Position numbers and translations under genes: made by a program. Positions 13,056-28,000 of a stretch of DNA of 64,000 nucleotides are shown here, one piece after another. Source of the DNA: Rhynchopus sp. YZ270_cl-10 (taxonomy: Eukaryota; Euglenozoa; Diplonemea; Diplonemida; Diplonemidae); assembly GCA_964035575.1 (NCBI GenBank), contig OZ037834.1:372001-436000 (forward strand). The letters run 5' to 3'. How positions within the stretch are numbered: the first letter of the stretch is position 1; each line of letters starts with the position of its first letter. The notes under the pieces were generated by a model, which was given only the letters and a program-made list of their open reading frames with translations, did no database searches and had not been told where the DNA came from.

Positions 13056-16000
13056 ACCCTACTGAAGAAGGCTGCCTCATGGACCCTCAGGGCTGCAAAT
13101 GGAGCGACCTACCTACACCGATGTGCACCCCACACCCATGCAGCCACGGCAACGAATCCTCCTGCACAGGAGACTGTGAATGGGTCACCGGAGGGGGCGA
13201 GCGGGGCGGCAACGCGGCCATCAGCTACGACACCGTCTCGCACCTCAAGGTCTTCGAAGGGTTTTCCTGCGACACTGTGGTGACCTCGTGGACACCAGAC
13301 AACCGATGCGGCTGCGACTCTGTCCTTGGTAAGTCCGGCTCAACCGGAGCCATCGTTGACATCGAATCCGGCTATGTCCAGGGCAAAGACACATTAACCT
13401 GCACATCATGCACCGGAAGCATCACAGCAACCTGGGACACCATGCTGGGCCTCTTAACCCTCAAAGGGGAAGCCAGCGTGGACCAATACATGCAGACCCT
13501 GAGCAGCATCGTCTTTGCAACTACGTCGACCGGAGGCGAGCAAAAGCATGTTACCTGGAATCTTGGGCATGGGTTCTACTCTACGGAGACTGGGCATTAC
13601 TATGCGCACTACCCATCTGCTGTGTCGTGGGAGGAGGCGCAGAAGGTGTGTGAGGACGATGCTTCGGACCTCTTCTTCTTGAAGGGATACCTCGCGACGG
13701 TGACCGGCGACGCAGAGTGGCACGCTGTCACCGAAAAGATCCAGGGGAACAGCTACGTCGGCGCGACGAACATCGCCGGATCCGGTCTTGCCAACGAATG
13801 GCGTTGGGTGACCGGGCCCGACGCGCAATCCGGCGGAAGGGCTTGCCAATACGCTGGAGACAACACACATTGCGACTTTACTGTAAATGGAAACATTGCT
13901 GTAGGGGCAGACGTTGCGACCGATGCGCATGGACTGCCATTGGAGTATACCAACTGGAATCTTCCGGCAGAACCTCAGAACACCGCGGGGAAGCACTTTG
14001 CGGTGATGCAATGGCCCTCTGGGAAGTGGTCCGCTCAAGAGGCCACGACGACGGCAGGGTTCGTTTGCGAATGGGGCGGAATCGGAGAAATGTGCGTCAC
14101 CCAGCCTGAGCAGGTCCGCGGCACCCGTCTTCTGGTGTCCGGCGTCTGCCAGGAACAGCGCTGTCTGCACACAGAGGACGCACCGTGCAGTGCAGACCCC
14201 TTCTGCGAATGGGTGGGCGGCAACGTGGACCCTTGTGTGGTAGTGGAGTGCGCAGGGTACCCCAGCGAAGCGGAGTGCCGTGAGGACGAGAACTGTGCGT
14301 GGGACGTCTCGGTGGCCCCGGGGCTCTGCTCTGTCACGAAATGCCACAGAATGGTCGACGAGGAACGCTGTACCGACCCTACCTGCAAATGGGACGGCAC
14401 CGCCTGCGTTGACAAGGTGTGCGGCCCGGTGACCGACAAATGCGACTGCAAGGCTGACCCTGCTTGCTTCTGGAACGACGTTCACAATGCCGGATCGGAG
14501 CAAGCCTGTCTCGAACAACGTTACGCCTCATGCCCTGTCATGGACATTGCCATTCTGTTCCCAGGCACGAAATCGATGTCGAATGTCTTTGGACGCCACC
14601 CCAGCGGCTCGCAAGCTCTTGCAGGCGCCCTCCAGGATTGGTTCTCCACCATGTGGCTTACCGGGGAGAGCTTTGCGTTAGGGAAGCAATCCTCCGCAGT
14701 AAGCGGCGGTATTCGTGTAGGATTAATCCAATTTGGAGGCGCACCAGGCAACGTTCTTGTCGCCCCCCTTGGGGTTGGAGAGAACGGTCGACTCTCAGGG
14801 GACCATAATGAGTTGTCGACTTCAAGCAAATACCATACAAGCCATTTGCTCGCTGCAGTAGAGACATCGGGTGATAAGATCATTGGTGCTGCCTTTGCGA
14901 AGGCGGCTGGTATGTTTAAACAGTCGCCGGACGGAAGAAAGCGGGTTGTGATTGTCATTTCTGATGGAATTCTGTCGGATGTGACGACCGCGACTGCAGA
15001 GAGGCTTGCGCTGGCAACGGCGCAGGTTGAAGTGTTTGCTGCAGTGCTTCGGCGTTTTGCTGCAGTGACCCCTGCGGACCATGACACAGAGCTGTCCCTG
15101 AGGAGTGTTGTGTCTCTGCCTATCACAGAGCATATTGCGAGTGTAGATCTTGAAGCGTTGCCAGCCCTGCTCAATGGGCTGTGTGATGCAGAAACGCCGT
15201 GGGGTGCGCTGCTTGCGGTCCACCAAGAGGAGCAGGCAGGCGTGCATCTGCCGTGCTCGCAGTACAACAGCATCACCGCATGCACCAACGATAAGGGCTG
15301 TGCCTACAGTGGGGTCTTCCTGAAGTGCATCGACTCCCCGTGTGTGCTGCACTGTGGAGAGGTTGAGTGTACTGCAGACCCGCTCTGTACATTCAACCAA
15401 ACGGAGTTGGATTGCTGGAAGCGTGAGTTGTGTCCGTATAATGATGAGACCACGTGTTTGACGGACCATGAATGCGCCTGGAACAACGATACCTGCAGTG
15501 AGCGGTTCTGCAACCACGTCAGCGAGGATGAGTGCCATGCGGATACGACAATCAAATGTGAGTGGGACTCTCTGAAGTTGACCTGCGATGTGAAGAAGTG
15601 CTGGCACCCTGGCGACGAGGCGGGGTGCACTGCGGACAGCGACAACTGCAAATGGGACTCCTGCGCGGGGGCGCTGCTGTCGCCTGAAGCATGCACGCTG
15701 GATGCTTGCGGCGACGCCGACCACACTACAACCAAGGCCACCTGCCAGGCCGACCCCCACTGCGCCTGGAACCCCCTCAGCACCGCACTCTGCGAACGCC
15801 GCCCCTGCACAAACCTCGGCGACGAACGCTGCTGCCACGACAACACCGACTGCTTCTGGGACACCAGCGTGTCTCCTGCACTGTGCAGCCAACGCTACTG
15901 CTCACAATTCCACAAAGACGCGAGCGAATGCACGACCGACCCACAATGCCAAACAGACGCAACAACACAAACCTGCATTGAAAAACGCTGCGAGGATTTG

Positions 16001-19000
16001 GAACGCTGCGACTGCGAAGCTGACGGCGACTGCTTCTGGCGTGGCGACAACGCTGCCGCAGGCATCACCGCCGGCTGCACCTGGAAGACCTACGGAGAAT
16101 GCCCCGCCATGGACGTCATCCTCCTCCTTGGCGGCTCCTCCACCATGCAGCAGAGCTTCGGCCGCCACACCCACGGATACTTCGGAACGATCGAGCTCCT
16201 CAAAGACTGGGTCTCCACCCTCCCCCTCACCCAAACCCCTGCAGGCACTCCAACCACCACCGCCACCGGATTAGTAAGAGTCGCCCTCATTCAATTCTCT
16301 GGTGTCAACAAAATTGGAGGATCCGCAGGATCCGCGACCGCCCTGCTTCCACCAGCGTCATCGGTAGGAACAACCGGGGGCAGGCTTTCTGGAGTGCTGT
16401 CTGAGGTTATGGCGGACCTTGCTTGGCAAGAAGCAGCATTTTACAAAGGGGGTCTCATGGTGAGCAAAGGGCTGACCCTCGCCAACAATATGTTCATCGC
16501 TGCCCCTACTCTGACGAGAAAGAGGGTGCTTGTTGTGGTGGTGGATGGGCCGATATATGATGCTGACTCAATCCTACCACAAAAGGCGAAGTTGGATCTG
16601 TCAAATGCCGAGGTCTTTGGAATCGCGCTACGCAGACAAGCGAAGTCAACTAGCATCGATCAATCTGCAGTCACCTCTCTGGAGCTCCTTGTATCCCGCC
16701 CCGTGGACACCCACATTGCGAACATCGTGATTGACGAATTAGAAGGCTCCGATGCATTAGGAGGACTCTGCAAAATCCACATGCCATTTGGTCAATACAT
16801 TGTTGACGAAAAGGAGGATACTGATGTGTCTCTAGGGGGCGCGCATATGCCATGTGACCAGCACCCCTCAAAGGTTGACTGTAAAAAGGACCCCGGATGT
16901 GTGTGGTATGACACCTCGCTGTCTTGCCAGGATACTCTCTGTTTGCAGCATAGCTGCGCGGAGAAGGCCTGCGAGGCGGATGTGGAGAACAACTGCGCCT
17001 GGGATGCCACGACAGAACGGTGCTGGAAGATCCCGCAGGTCTGCGACAAACTTACTGTCACCGACTGCGTTGCAGACCTCCACTGCGAGCTCGACCATGA
17101 CAACGTTACCTGCATTGATCTGAAGTGCGACCACAACACAGAAATGGGTTGTCTCGCGGACACCGACCCTTGCATTTGGGACAACATTGCAGGAACCTGC
17201 ACCCCACAGCCCTGCATCGCCCCTTCCGAGGCTTCGTGCACTGCGAGCGGCGACGACTGTGTATGGAACACCATCACCCCTATCAACGGAACGACCACTG
17301 CTTATGCGAAGAACGTACCGATGGAGCCTTTCAGCGATGCAGCGGCACATGGCTACCCAGAGGACTGTGAGGCGGCGATGTTCGGTGCAGGATGTGGATG
17401 TGACACGACACTTCTCGGCGCAACAGTTGCGATAACAGAAGGCTACGTGGCCGCCACAGATGTGCTTGAATGCGAGACATGCGCTGCAGAAGGAGTCGAC
17501 ACCGAATGGGTCTCCACCACCGGGGTGCTCCACCTCCGTGCCTCGAAGACTGCCAGCGAATTCCTCCAGATCCTCAGAAAGGTGACCTTCATGACCTCCT
17601 CCGACAACGGCGCAACCAGACGCCTTGCCTGGAATTTGGGGCACGCATTCTTCAGCGAGACCACCGAGCGGTACTACGCGTACCACGCGAGGTCCGTTTG
17701 TGGAGAGTCCGACTGCACCTGGCCGCAGGCGCAGGTGAAGTGCGCGGCAGACAGCAACATGCTGCTGGGCATGCGAGGCTACCTCGCTACCGTCCGCTCC
17801 TTAGAGGAAAACCGGGTGGTGACCTCGAAGATCTCTGGGGCAAGCTGGCTGGGTGGGATGGACATGGCAGATACTGCTGGGGGTGCCGCGTCGTGGCGCT
17901 GGGTGACCGGAAAGGAAAGCACCCTTGGGGCAAACGGATGCGATCACTACAACGCAAAAACCGCCATGTGCACCTTTACCGTTGAAGGCGACAAAATCGC
18001 GGGCACCGATGCGCACGACAGAGGCCTCTCCTTTGGCAGCGGGTCTGGTATTGACTTTGCCCCTGCCACCTTCGCCTCCACGCTGATGTACAACAATTGG
18101 TACCCATTCCAGCCCAGCGACGCTGTGGGGAAGCACTTTGCGGGGATCTCGCTCTCAGGAACGTGGAAGGACTACTCGATTGCCGACTCCTCTGTGGCTG
18201 GGTTTGTATGTGAATATGACGCAGCAGATTCGTGCGGGGTACACAACGTGCATGGCTGGAAGTACGTCACCGCTGGGTCCTGCATGGTCAAGCACTGCCT
18301 CGAGACGGAGCAGGATCATTGCAACGCGAACCCCTACTGTGAATGGAATGCGACCCTGCCTGTGGAAGAGGCCTGCGTGCTGAAGGAGTGCGCGATCTAC
18401 CCGGATGAGCTGACGTGCTCTAAGCAGGAGGGATGTTTATGGAATGCAGAGATCTCCCCTGCGATGTGTATTGTGGATGAGTGCTCGCCGTTGGATTTAC
18501 CGGAATGCGTGACAGACAGCAACTGCATGTGGGAGCAGCGGAACAACGCAGACAAATGCGTGCCAAAGGAATGCGATGTGTTCCCGAAGTGCGAATGCAA
18601 GAAGGACCCCGACTGCTTCTGGAAGGACGACACCGCAGGGTGTGTTGAGTCACGGTACGGAGAATGCCCGACCCTCGACATTGTCATTGTCGTTGACGGA
18701 TCGGGATCGATGTCCCTCACCTTCGGCCGCCACAGCAATGGATACTACGCACTTCTTGTAATGCTGCGCGACTGGGTCAAGACCATTCCACACAGCGGCG
18801 AGGCTGCGACCGTCGGACTGAACTCACAGCTCACCGAGAAATCTCGCGTCGCTTTCATTCAATTCAGCGGCAGGAAGGAACACCACGACCCTATTACCGG
18901 ACAGTACTACGGCAATGTTGTGCATTCAGTCCAAGTGACCCCTCCTACCGTCGGAAGTGAGGGCAGACTCACCGGTGTGCAGCGTGAGATTGATGAGGAC

Positions 19001-22000
19001 ATCACGTGGCATGAGGACAACTTCCTCATGGGAGGTACGTACATCGCGCAGGCATTGTCGAAGGCGGCAGATATCTTTGCGGGGCAGTCGCCGCATGACG
19101 GGAGGTACAAGCTGTGTTTGGTGTTCACGGACGGTGTGATCAAGGACCTGGCTGACACGGCGGACGCCATCAACAGGATGGACCGTGAGAAGGTGCAAAG
19201 GTTTGGCATCGTGCTCCGCAGGGCTCCCCAGATCTCTGCTGTCGACATGGCATCGGAGGTCGCCCTCAAGCAGATCGCCACCTCCCCCGCAAGCGACCAC
19301 GTGCACAACCTGCAGATTGACGAAGTCTCGGACATCCTCTTCGGCCTCTGCGACCCGCACAGCAAATGGGGCAAGATCATTGCCCTGCAGCACCTCCCCG
19401 ACACCCACGTTCCGTGCAGGCATATGACGGAGAAGATCTCATGTGACGAAGACCAAGGCTGTCAGTGGAGTGAAGTGCTCTCAAGCTGTGGTGACTCGGT
19501 CTGCCTGCAGCACTGCGATGAGCTGACCTGCAGCAATGATACTCAGAACAAATGCTTCTGGAATGCGGACGATGAGTGCTGGAAGGATGTGCGTGTGGTG
19601 GTGGAGTGTGACCACAGTGATGAGGACAACTGTGTGGCGGACCCTGCCATCTGTGAGTGGCATACGGTGAACCAGACCTGTGTCTCGCCGCCCTGCAAGC
19701 ACACTGACCAGCACAACTGCACGCTGGATGCGACATGCCTGTGGGATGCGTCGTGCTCTGGTGATGAAGTCTGTGTTGTGAACCGCTGCAGTGCCGACAC
19801 AGAGGACGTTTGCAAGGAGGATCCGGTGTGCGGCTGGACGGCAGGTGCGTGTGGCCATTTGAAGTGCACAGAGTTCACGAACGAGCTGTGCTGTGTGGAC
19901 AATGCGGACTGCCATTGGGATGTGTCGCAGTCGCCAGGGATGTGCCGCGAGACGTACTGCAGTACATTTGACTTCTCGAGTTGTGATTCGGAGAGCAAGT
20001 GTGCCTGGACAGGTGCAACCCTACCTGGCCAAGTCTCCCCCATCTGCGAGCCCAAGCGCTGTGCCGCCCTGCAGCAGTGTCCCTGCCGTGCCGACCCCGA
20101 CTGCTTCTGGAGCTTCGCCTCGGGTGGCCCGCACTGCACAGAGCAGCGCTACGGACAGTGCCCGACAATGGACGTTGCTGTGCTCTTCGCGGGAGGGGAG
20201 GCAATGGCGCGTCAGTTCCACCGCCACCCGAACGGCTTCTTCGCCCTCACAACTATCCTGAACGACTGGATTGCAACTCTTCCTCTCTCGAAGGAAGGTG
20301 CTGCACGTGTGCCCACACCAAGGACGGACAAGGCGCGTGTGGCATTGGTGCAGTTTGCAGGCACATCGACAATTGCGTCGTCGGACAGAACCCAGTACTA
20401 CAGTGTGGTGCCTGGGGTGGGATCGGGAGGCCGCCTCACAGGGTTGATGTCTGAGGTTGACGCAGATGTGCAGAACCACGAGGCAAACTTCATGGGTGCA
20501 ACTCAGCTGGACCCGAAGGCGCGTTTCCTGCTTGCGGGACTGAACAAGGTTGTGGATGTGTTCCGCTCTGCACCTGTGGAGAGCAAGAAGGTGCTCATCA
20601 TCATCACAGACGGACGTCTGGACGACAAGGATGCGTACCAGACAGCACGTGCCGATCTGGACCAACTCAGAGCAGTTGTGTTCGGTGCTGTGATCAGACC
20701 GTACGACGCAAGTGGTGCTGTGGACCAGGAGGCAACAGCTGACCTGGAGAAGATCACCCCTGCTGACCACATTGTGAACGTGCAGATCGACTCGCTCCGT
20801 GAGGTGCTGGACCACATCTGCGACCCGACTGATGTGTGGGGTGCGTTTGTGGCGAAGGAATCTATTGACGAGCCGTGCACGCTGACGAAGAACAAGGATA
20901 TGTGCAACAAGAACAGAGACTGTGTGTGGTTTGACTCGTCGCTGTCCTGCGGCGACTCCCCTTGCCTCGCTAACTGTGACGCTACCGAGTGTGACAGTGA
21001 TGTGGAGAACATGTGCGTCTTCAACGCCACAATCCAGTCCTGCGGGAAGACCGAGGTCTGCAAGTACCCCACAGCAGACCCGCAGTGCGAGCAGGACCCT
21101 CTGTGCGAGGTTGCGGAGGACCTGACGTGCATCTCGAAGCGCTGTCTGCACGACAACGAGCAGAGCTGTGTGTTCGACCCTGCTGTGTGTGAGTGGGACA
21201 ACCTGGCGGAGACGTGCTCGCTGAAGCGGTGCCAATACGACAATGTCGACGACTGCGAGCTTGCGACGAAGGGCGGTGCCGAGAACTGCACTTGGAACAC
21301 CACTGTTGCCAAATGCGTTCTGAGCCACTGCCTCCACACCGACTCGGAGTCATGCATTACTGACCCTTACTGCGAGTGGTCCACCACCACAGACAGCTGT
21401 GTGCAGCTTCCTTGCACAGACATCCAGGGCGAGGCTGAGTGCGATGCTGACGCTGACTGCAAATGGGACACCTCCATTGCACCTGGCATCTGCTACGAAG
21501 AGTACTGCAGACGCTACAAGCAGGACCCTAGCGCATGCAACAGCGACAGTGCGTGCATGTTCTCGGACGCTGCTGACAAATGCATTGACAAGAACTGCAC
21601 CACCTTCGACGTCTGCGACTGCCACACGGACGCCGACTGCTTCTGGACAGACGACGGCAAATGCGAAGCAGCTGAGTTCGGCGACTGCCCCTCCATGGAC
21701 GTCGTCATCGCCTTCACCGGCGCGAAGAGCATGGGCGCTGCCTTTGGCCGCCACCCCAACGGCTTCACCGGGCTGATGCAGGTCCTGGTCACCTTTGTCT
21801 CGAAGTTCCCTCTGAACAGCGCCATCGCTGGCGGTGCATTCTCTGGGTCGGGGTCGAGGGTGGGGATTGTGCAGTTCAGCGGGAGGGAGCAGTTTAAGCT
21901 GCAGAACGGTTTTGTTGATGGAGGACGCCGTACACCGTCTGGTGTCGGAAGCGGCGGTCGTGTCAGTGGCGACAGTGGTGAGCTTATTGAGGATCTGCTG

Positions 22001-25000
22001 TGGCATGAGCGCAATTTCATGAGAGGCGACACATACCTGGCAGCTGCGCTGAGCATGGCGGTGGATATGTTCAAACCGTCGCCTGCGGACCGCAAGAAGG
22101 TGCTGCTACTGCTTTCTGCAGACAGCATTGGCGACAGCGACAACCTCGTCGAGCCACGCACCGCACTGCTCTCCATGCACGTCGAGACCTTCACCATCGT
22201 TCTCCGCCGTTTCGCCTCCGCCACCCCTACCGACCAGGCTGCGGAAACTTCCCTCAAATCTTTGGGAACAATCAACACCGCAGAACACTTCACAAACAAC
22301 GTTCTTGACGAGCTGAACGGTGTGTTCAGTGGTCTATGCGACCCCACCACACGCTTTGGTAAGATCATCATGGCGAACAACAAGCCCATCGCAGGGGTGC
22401 ACAAACCATGCAAAAACTACGACACCAAGGTGGCCTGCGGGAACGACCCAGGCTGTGTGTACAGCGACATGATCAGTGTCTGTGTGGACACCCCTTGCAT
22501 GCATCACTGCGATGCAACCGAGTGTGCGGACGACACCGAGAACAAATGTGTGTTCGATGTGGACAAGAAGTCCTGTTTCAAGGAGTTTGTCTGTGCGCAT
22601 GACACACAGGATGTTTGCGAGAGTGATGACGACTGCAAATACGAAGCGGGCGACTGCGTGGTGAAGCTGTGCAGGAGCTCGGATGAGAACAACTGTCTCG
22701 CAGACCCCTCGGGCTGTGAGTGGCTTGCGGACGCACAGGAGTGCATTGAGGAGCGCTGTGTGCACACTGACGAGGCTGCCTGCAGTGCAGATGCCACCTG
22801 CGAATGGGACAGTGCGTGTGGTGCAGGAACCTGTGTTGTGGAGTCATGTGTGGCCGACACAGAGGACCTCTGCAAGAAGGACCCTATATGCGGCTGGACG
22901 GCAGGTGTGTGTACCCGCCATAAGTGCACAGAGTTTGCAGATGAGCTGTGCTGTGCGAACAACTACGGCTGTACCTGGGATGTGTCGCAGTCGCCAGGGA
23001 TGTGCCGCGAGACACACTGCAGCACCTTTAACAACACAAACTGTGATTCGGAGAGCAAGTGTGCCTGGACCGGTGTCATCCCGCACGGCCAAAGGACCCC
23101 CATCTGCGAGCCCAAGCGCTGTGCCGCCCTGCAGCAGTGTCCCTGCCGTGCCGACCCCGACTGCTTCTGGAGCTTCGCCTCGGGTGGCCCGCACTGCACA
23201 GAGCAACGCTACGGACAGTGCCCGACAATGGACGTTGCTGTGCTCTTTGCGGGAGGGGAGGCAATGGCACGTCAGTTCCACCGCCACCCGAACGGCTTCT
23301 TCGCCCTCACAACTATCCTGAACGACTGGATTGCAACTCTTCCTCTCTCGAAGGAAGGTGCTTCACGTGTGCCCACACCAAGGACGGACAAGGCGCGTGT
23401 GGCATTGGTGCAGTTTGCAGGCACATCGACAATTGCGTCGTCGGACAGAACCCAGTACTACAGCGTGGTGCCTGGGGTGGGCTCGGGAGGCCGCCTCACA
23501 GGGTTGATGTCTGAGGTTGACGCAGATGTGCAGAACCACGAGGCGAACTTCATGGGTGCAACTCAGCTGGACCCGAAGGCGCGTTTCTTGCTTGCGGGAC
23601 TGAACAAGGTTGTGGACGTGTTCCGCTCTGCACCTGTGGAGAGCAAGAAGGTGCTCATCATCATCACAGACGGACGTCTTGACGACAAGGATGCGTACCA
23701 GACAGCACGTGCCGATCTGGACCAACTCAGAGCAGTTGTGTTTGGTGCTGTGATCAGACCGTACGACGCAAGCGGTGCTGTGGACCAGGATGCGACAGCT
23801 GACCTGGAGAGGATCACCCCTGCTGACCACATTGTGAACGTGCAGATCGACTCGCTCCGTGAGGTGCTGGACCACATCTGCGACCCGACTGATGTGTGGG
23901 GTGCGTTCGTGGCGAAGGAATCTATTGACGAGCCGTGCACGCTGACGAAGAACAAGGATATGTGCAACAAGAACAGAGACTGTGTGTGGTTTGACTCGAC
24001 GCTGTCCTGCGGCGACTCCCCTTGCCTCACACATTGCTACTCTGCTGAGTGCGAGGCTGACACAGAGAACAACTGTGCCTTCAACGCCACAATCCAGTCC
24101 TGCGGGAAGACCGAGGTCTGCAAGTACCCCACAGCAGACCCGCAGTGCGAGCAGGACCCTCTGTGCGAGGTTGCGGAGGACCTGACGTGCATCTCGAAGC
24201 GCTGTCTGCACGACAACGAGCAGAGCTGTGTGTTCGACCCTGCTGTGTGTGAGTGGGACAACCTGGCGGAGACGTGCTCGCTGAAGCGGTGCCAATACGA
24301 CAATGTCGACGACTGCGAGCTTGCGACGAAGGGCGGCGCCGAGAACTGCACTTGGAACACCACTGTTGCCAAATGCGTTCTGAGCCACTGCCTCCACACC
24401 GACTCGGAGTCATGCATTACGGACCCTTACTGCGAGTGGTCCACCACCACAGACAGCTGCGTGCAGCTTCCTTGCACGGAGATTGAGGGAGAACTCGCCT
24501 GCGACAAGAACCCCAGCTGCAAATGGGACACCTCCATTGCACCTGGCATCTGCTACGAAGAGTACTGCAGGAAGACGTACTGCCCCGGCGGCAACTGCGC
24601 GGAGCTGAGCTGTGCCGACGACTCGCTGTGCGCCTACAACACGACGGCAGGCAGCTGCCAGAAGAAGCACTGCGAGGACCTCACCGCCTGCGCCTGCAGG
24701 GACGACAAGGACTGCTTCTGGGTCACCACAGACACCTCCGCAAGCTGTGCGAACAGAAAGTACGGCGCCTGCCCGACCCTCGACATCGTGCTCCTCATCG
24801 ACGGATCCCTCTCGATGTCGCAGCACTTCGGCAGACACTCCCACGGGTTCTACGCACTCACCTCCTACCTGCTTGACTGGATGGCCGACATGCCTCTCAG
24901 CGGCGAAACTGCCACCATCGGCAAGCTCGCTGCAAAGGCCACCCGCAAGACCCGCATCGCCTTGGTACAGTTCAGTGGCTCCAAGCAAGCAGCTCACACC

Positions 25001-28000
25001 GCAACCATGACCCCTGCTGGTGTAGGAACATCTGGCCGACTGACCGGAGACATGAACGAGCTCAAAGCGGACATGGACTGGCACCAGGAGCACTACATGG
25101 GTGAAGGCACCTTTGCAAGCGAAGCACTGCAGATGGCGGTCGGCATCCTTCAGAGCTCGCCTATGGACGGCAGGAAGCGGGCTGTCATTCTGCTGACGGA
25201 TGGCCGCATTGAGGACACTGCAAGCCTTGATGCGTCACGCGCTGCGTTGGTGAGCATGCAGGCACATCTGTTTGGCGTTGTCCTTCGCAGAACATCGTCA
25301 CGCACAGCATTGGACATCGACGCAGAACAGGCCCTCCGCAAGGTCGTGTCTACACCAACCGACAGCCACTTCGCAAACGTCGACATGGACGAGATGGTCT
25401 CCTCCAAGGGACCCCTCAACAAGATCTGCGACCCTGCCAGCACCTGGGGGGCCGAGCTTGCCTTGACCAGCTCCGGGACGGAGAAGCCCTGCGGACAGTA
25501 CCCCACCAAGGAGCACTGTGTGCAGGACGCAGGGTGTTCCTGGAGCAACCACATCTGCGTGGATTCACCTTGCTCACAGCACTGTGGCGAAACCGAATGC
25601 CTTGCGGACCTTGACAACGCATGCGTTCAGTGGAATGACGCAACAAGCACCTGCTATGGTGTCGTTCTGTGCAGTGGAGACAACGAAGCATCGTGCACAG
25701 CCAACCTCGACCAGGAATGCGTCTGGTCTGCCACGGCAGACCCACCATGCAAACAGCGCATCTGCAAACACGACGACGAAGACTCCTGCCACGCCGACCC
25801 TGAACACATCTGCGAATTCCAACCCCAAAGCGACACATGCATCCTCAAACCCTGCGTCATGCACACAACCTCCACAAACTGCACTTCCACCACAAACTGC
25901 ACATGGTCCACTTCATCAACATGCGAACTCCAGAAGTGCCTCCACACAGACGAGGCCCCATGCAAGCAGGACGTCTACTGCGGATGGACCCCCGAAAGCG
26001 AGACCTGCACTGTCCTCCCCTGCGTCGAACACATGCAGGAGGCCGAATGCTTCAAGGACCTCTCCTGCAAATGGGACGTCGCCTCACTACCAGGAAGCTG
26101 CCAGCAACGCTACTGTGCAAAGTTTTCGGAAGGTCTCTGCCTTCCAGAACCTGGCTGCATTTACGACACGGAGACAAAGCTGTGCGTGGAAAAGACGTGC
26201 AACAAGCTGAAGAGCGCATGCGACTGCCAACTCGACACCGAATGCCATTGGGACGGCAGCAGCTGCGAGGAGCAACGCTACGGACAGTGCCCCTCGATGG
26301 ATATTATCTTCATTGTCGACGGGTCGGAGTCGATGGACGCCACCTTCGGCCGCCATCCTCACGGCTTCTCCGCCGTCATCGAGCTTCTCCGTTCTTGGGT
26401 ATCCGAAATACCCCTCAGCGGCGAGCTCTCCAGCATCGGACCCAAAACAACCCAGAACAACAAACTGAGAGTCGGCATCGTACAATTCAGTGGTAGAACC
26501 GCGGACCTCTCCGCTTCTGGCCATGTCGCTGGGTCTGCACTCCGCGCTGCACCCACCGTCGGCACCGGAGGACGCATCTCTGGAGCGCCCAAGCAACTCA
26601 CCGACGATCTGGACTGGCATGAAAACAACTATATGGGTGGGCAAACCTACCTGGAGGAAGCCCTGTACACCGCCGTCGGGATGTTCAGCGACTCCCCACT
26701 GAGCCATACTAGGGTGCTCATTATTATGGGAGATGGTGCCATTTTGGATAAGGATCTGCTGAATGTACCGAGATCGCAGTTAGACCAGGCTGGGGTGTTG
26801 GTCTTTGGTGTGGTCCTCCGTCGTTTTGACACTCATACCGATGTTGATGAGAACGCAGAGAGAACACTGAAACCCATTGTCTCCGAACCGCAGGACGACT
26901 TCTTCGCAAACCTTCGTATCGATAGTGTCTACGATCAGCTTCTTAGTACACTTTGCCATCCAAACGGTCTGTGGGGGAAACAAATTGCTCAGCGCAGTGC
27001 AGCACAGCCAGCTGGACAGCACATACCATGTGAACGGCATGACACCAAATTGTACTGCAACCTCGACAAAGGATGTCAGTGGTACGATACGCATTTGACC
27101 TGCGGAAATACACCGTGTTTCTCGCACTGTGCGCAGGCGGCGTGCGAAGGTGATGCGACGAATGCATGCCTTTGGGATGCATCTGCAGAGCTTTGCTTCA
27201 AAAAGGTCGACTGTGGACACCCTGGAGAACCCGAATGTCTTTCAGACCCATCCTGCGTATGGGACTCCACGACTTACAATGACGCCTTCTGCCGACCCAC
27301 ACCATGCCAGCACAACACACGAGACGGATGTCTCAGCGACCCTGACCACTGCATCTTCAACTCCCTCCTCGAAACCTGCACCATTGATGAATGCGATGCT
27401 GAAGAAGCGACCTGCAAGACACAGGGCAAATGCATTTGGGACCCCGAAAGCTTGCTGTGCAAGCGCAAGGTGTGCCCCTCATGCTTTGACGAAGAATGCT
27501 GCGAAGAACACTCCAGGCAATGTGAATGGGAGGCTGCATCTAAGGAATGTCTTGCAAAGCCGTGTACGGACCATGCAACCGAGGATGCGTGCGCAGGAGA
27601 ATTGAACTGTGAGTGGGACGCTGCAACCTCTCCAGGTCTGTGCGTGCAGGAGTACTGCACGCAGTTCAACCAAACCGAATGTCGTGAAGAATCCGAATGT
27701 GGCTGGTCCTTCGGATGTGTGCAAAAACGTTGCTATCACCATGACCTGGCCGCTGCAGGATCCGAGCGATGCGACTGTCTTGCGGACCCAAAATGCTTCT
27801 TTTATGAAGGGTTCTGCGTTGAAATGAATTTCGGTGCTTGCCCGACACTTGACATTGTTGTCATCTTCTCCGGAGCGAAGACGATGAACCGTCAATTCGG
27901 CAACCACCCACACGGATTCTACGCCGTTACCGAGATGCTCAAAGACTGGGTCCTCCTTCTCCCCCTCTCCGGGAAGAACGCTGCACAAAAACCGGTTTCC

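Noticed and set aside
24-13283. Many 60-300-codon open frames on both strands under the Cys repeats
   Set aside because: They recur every 933 bp with the repeat and lack independent features. They are by-products of the stop-poor, GC-rich repeat in other frames.
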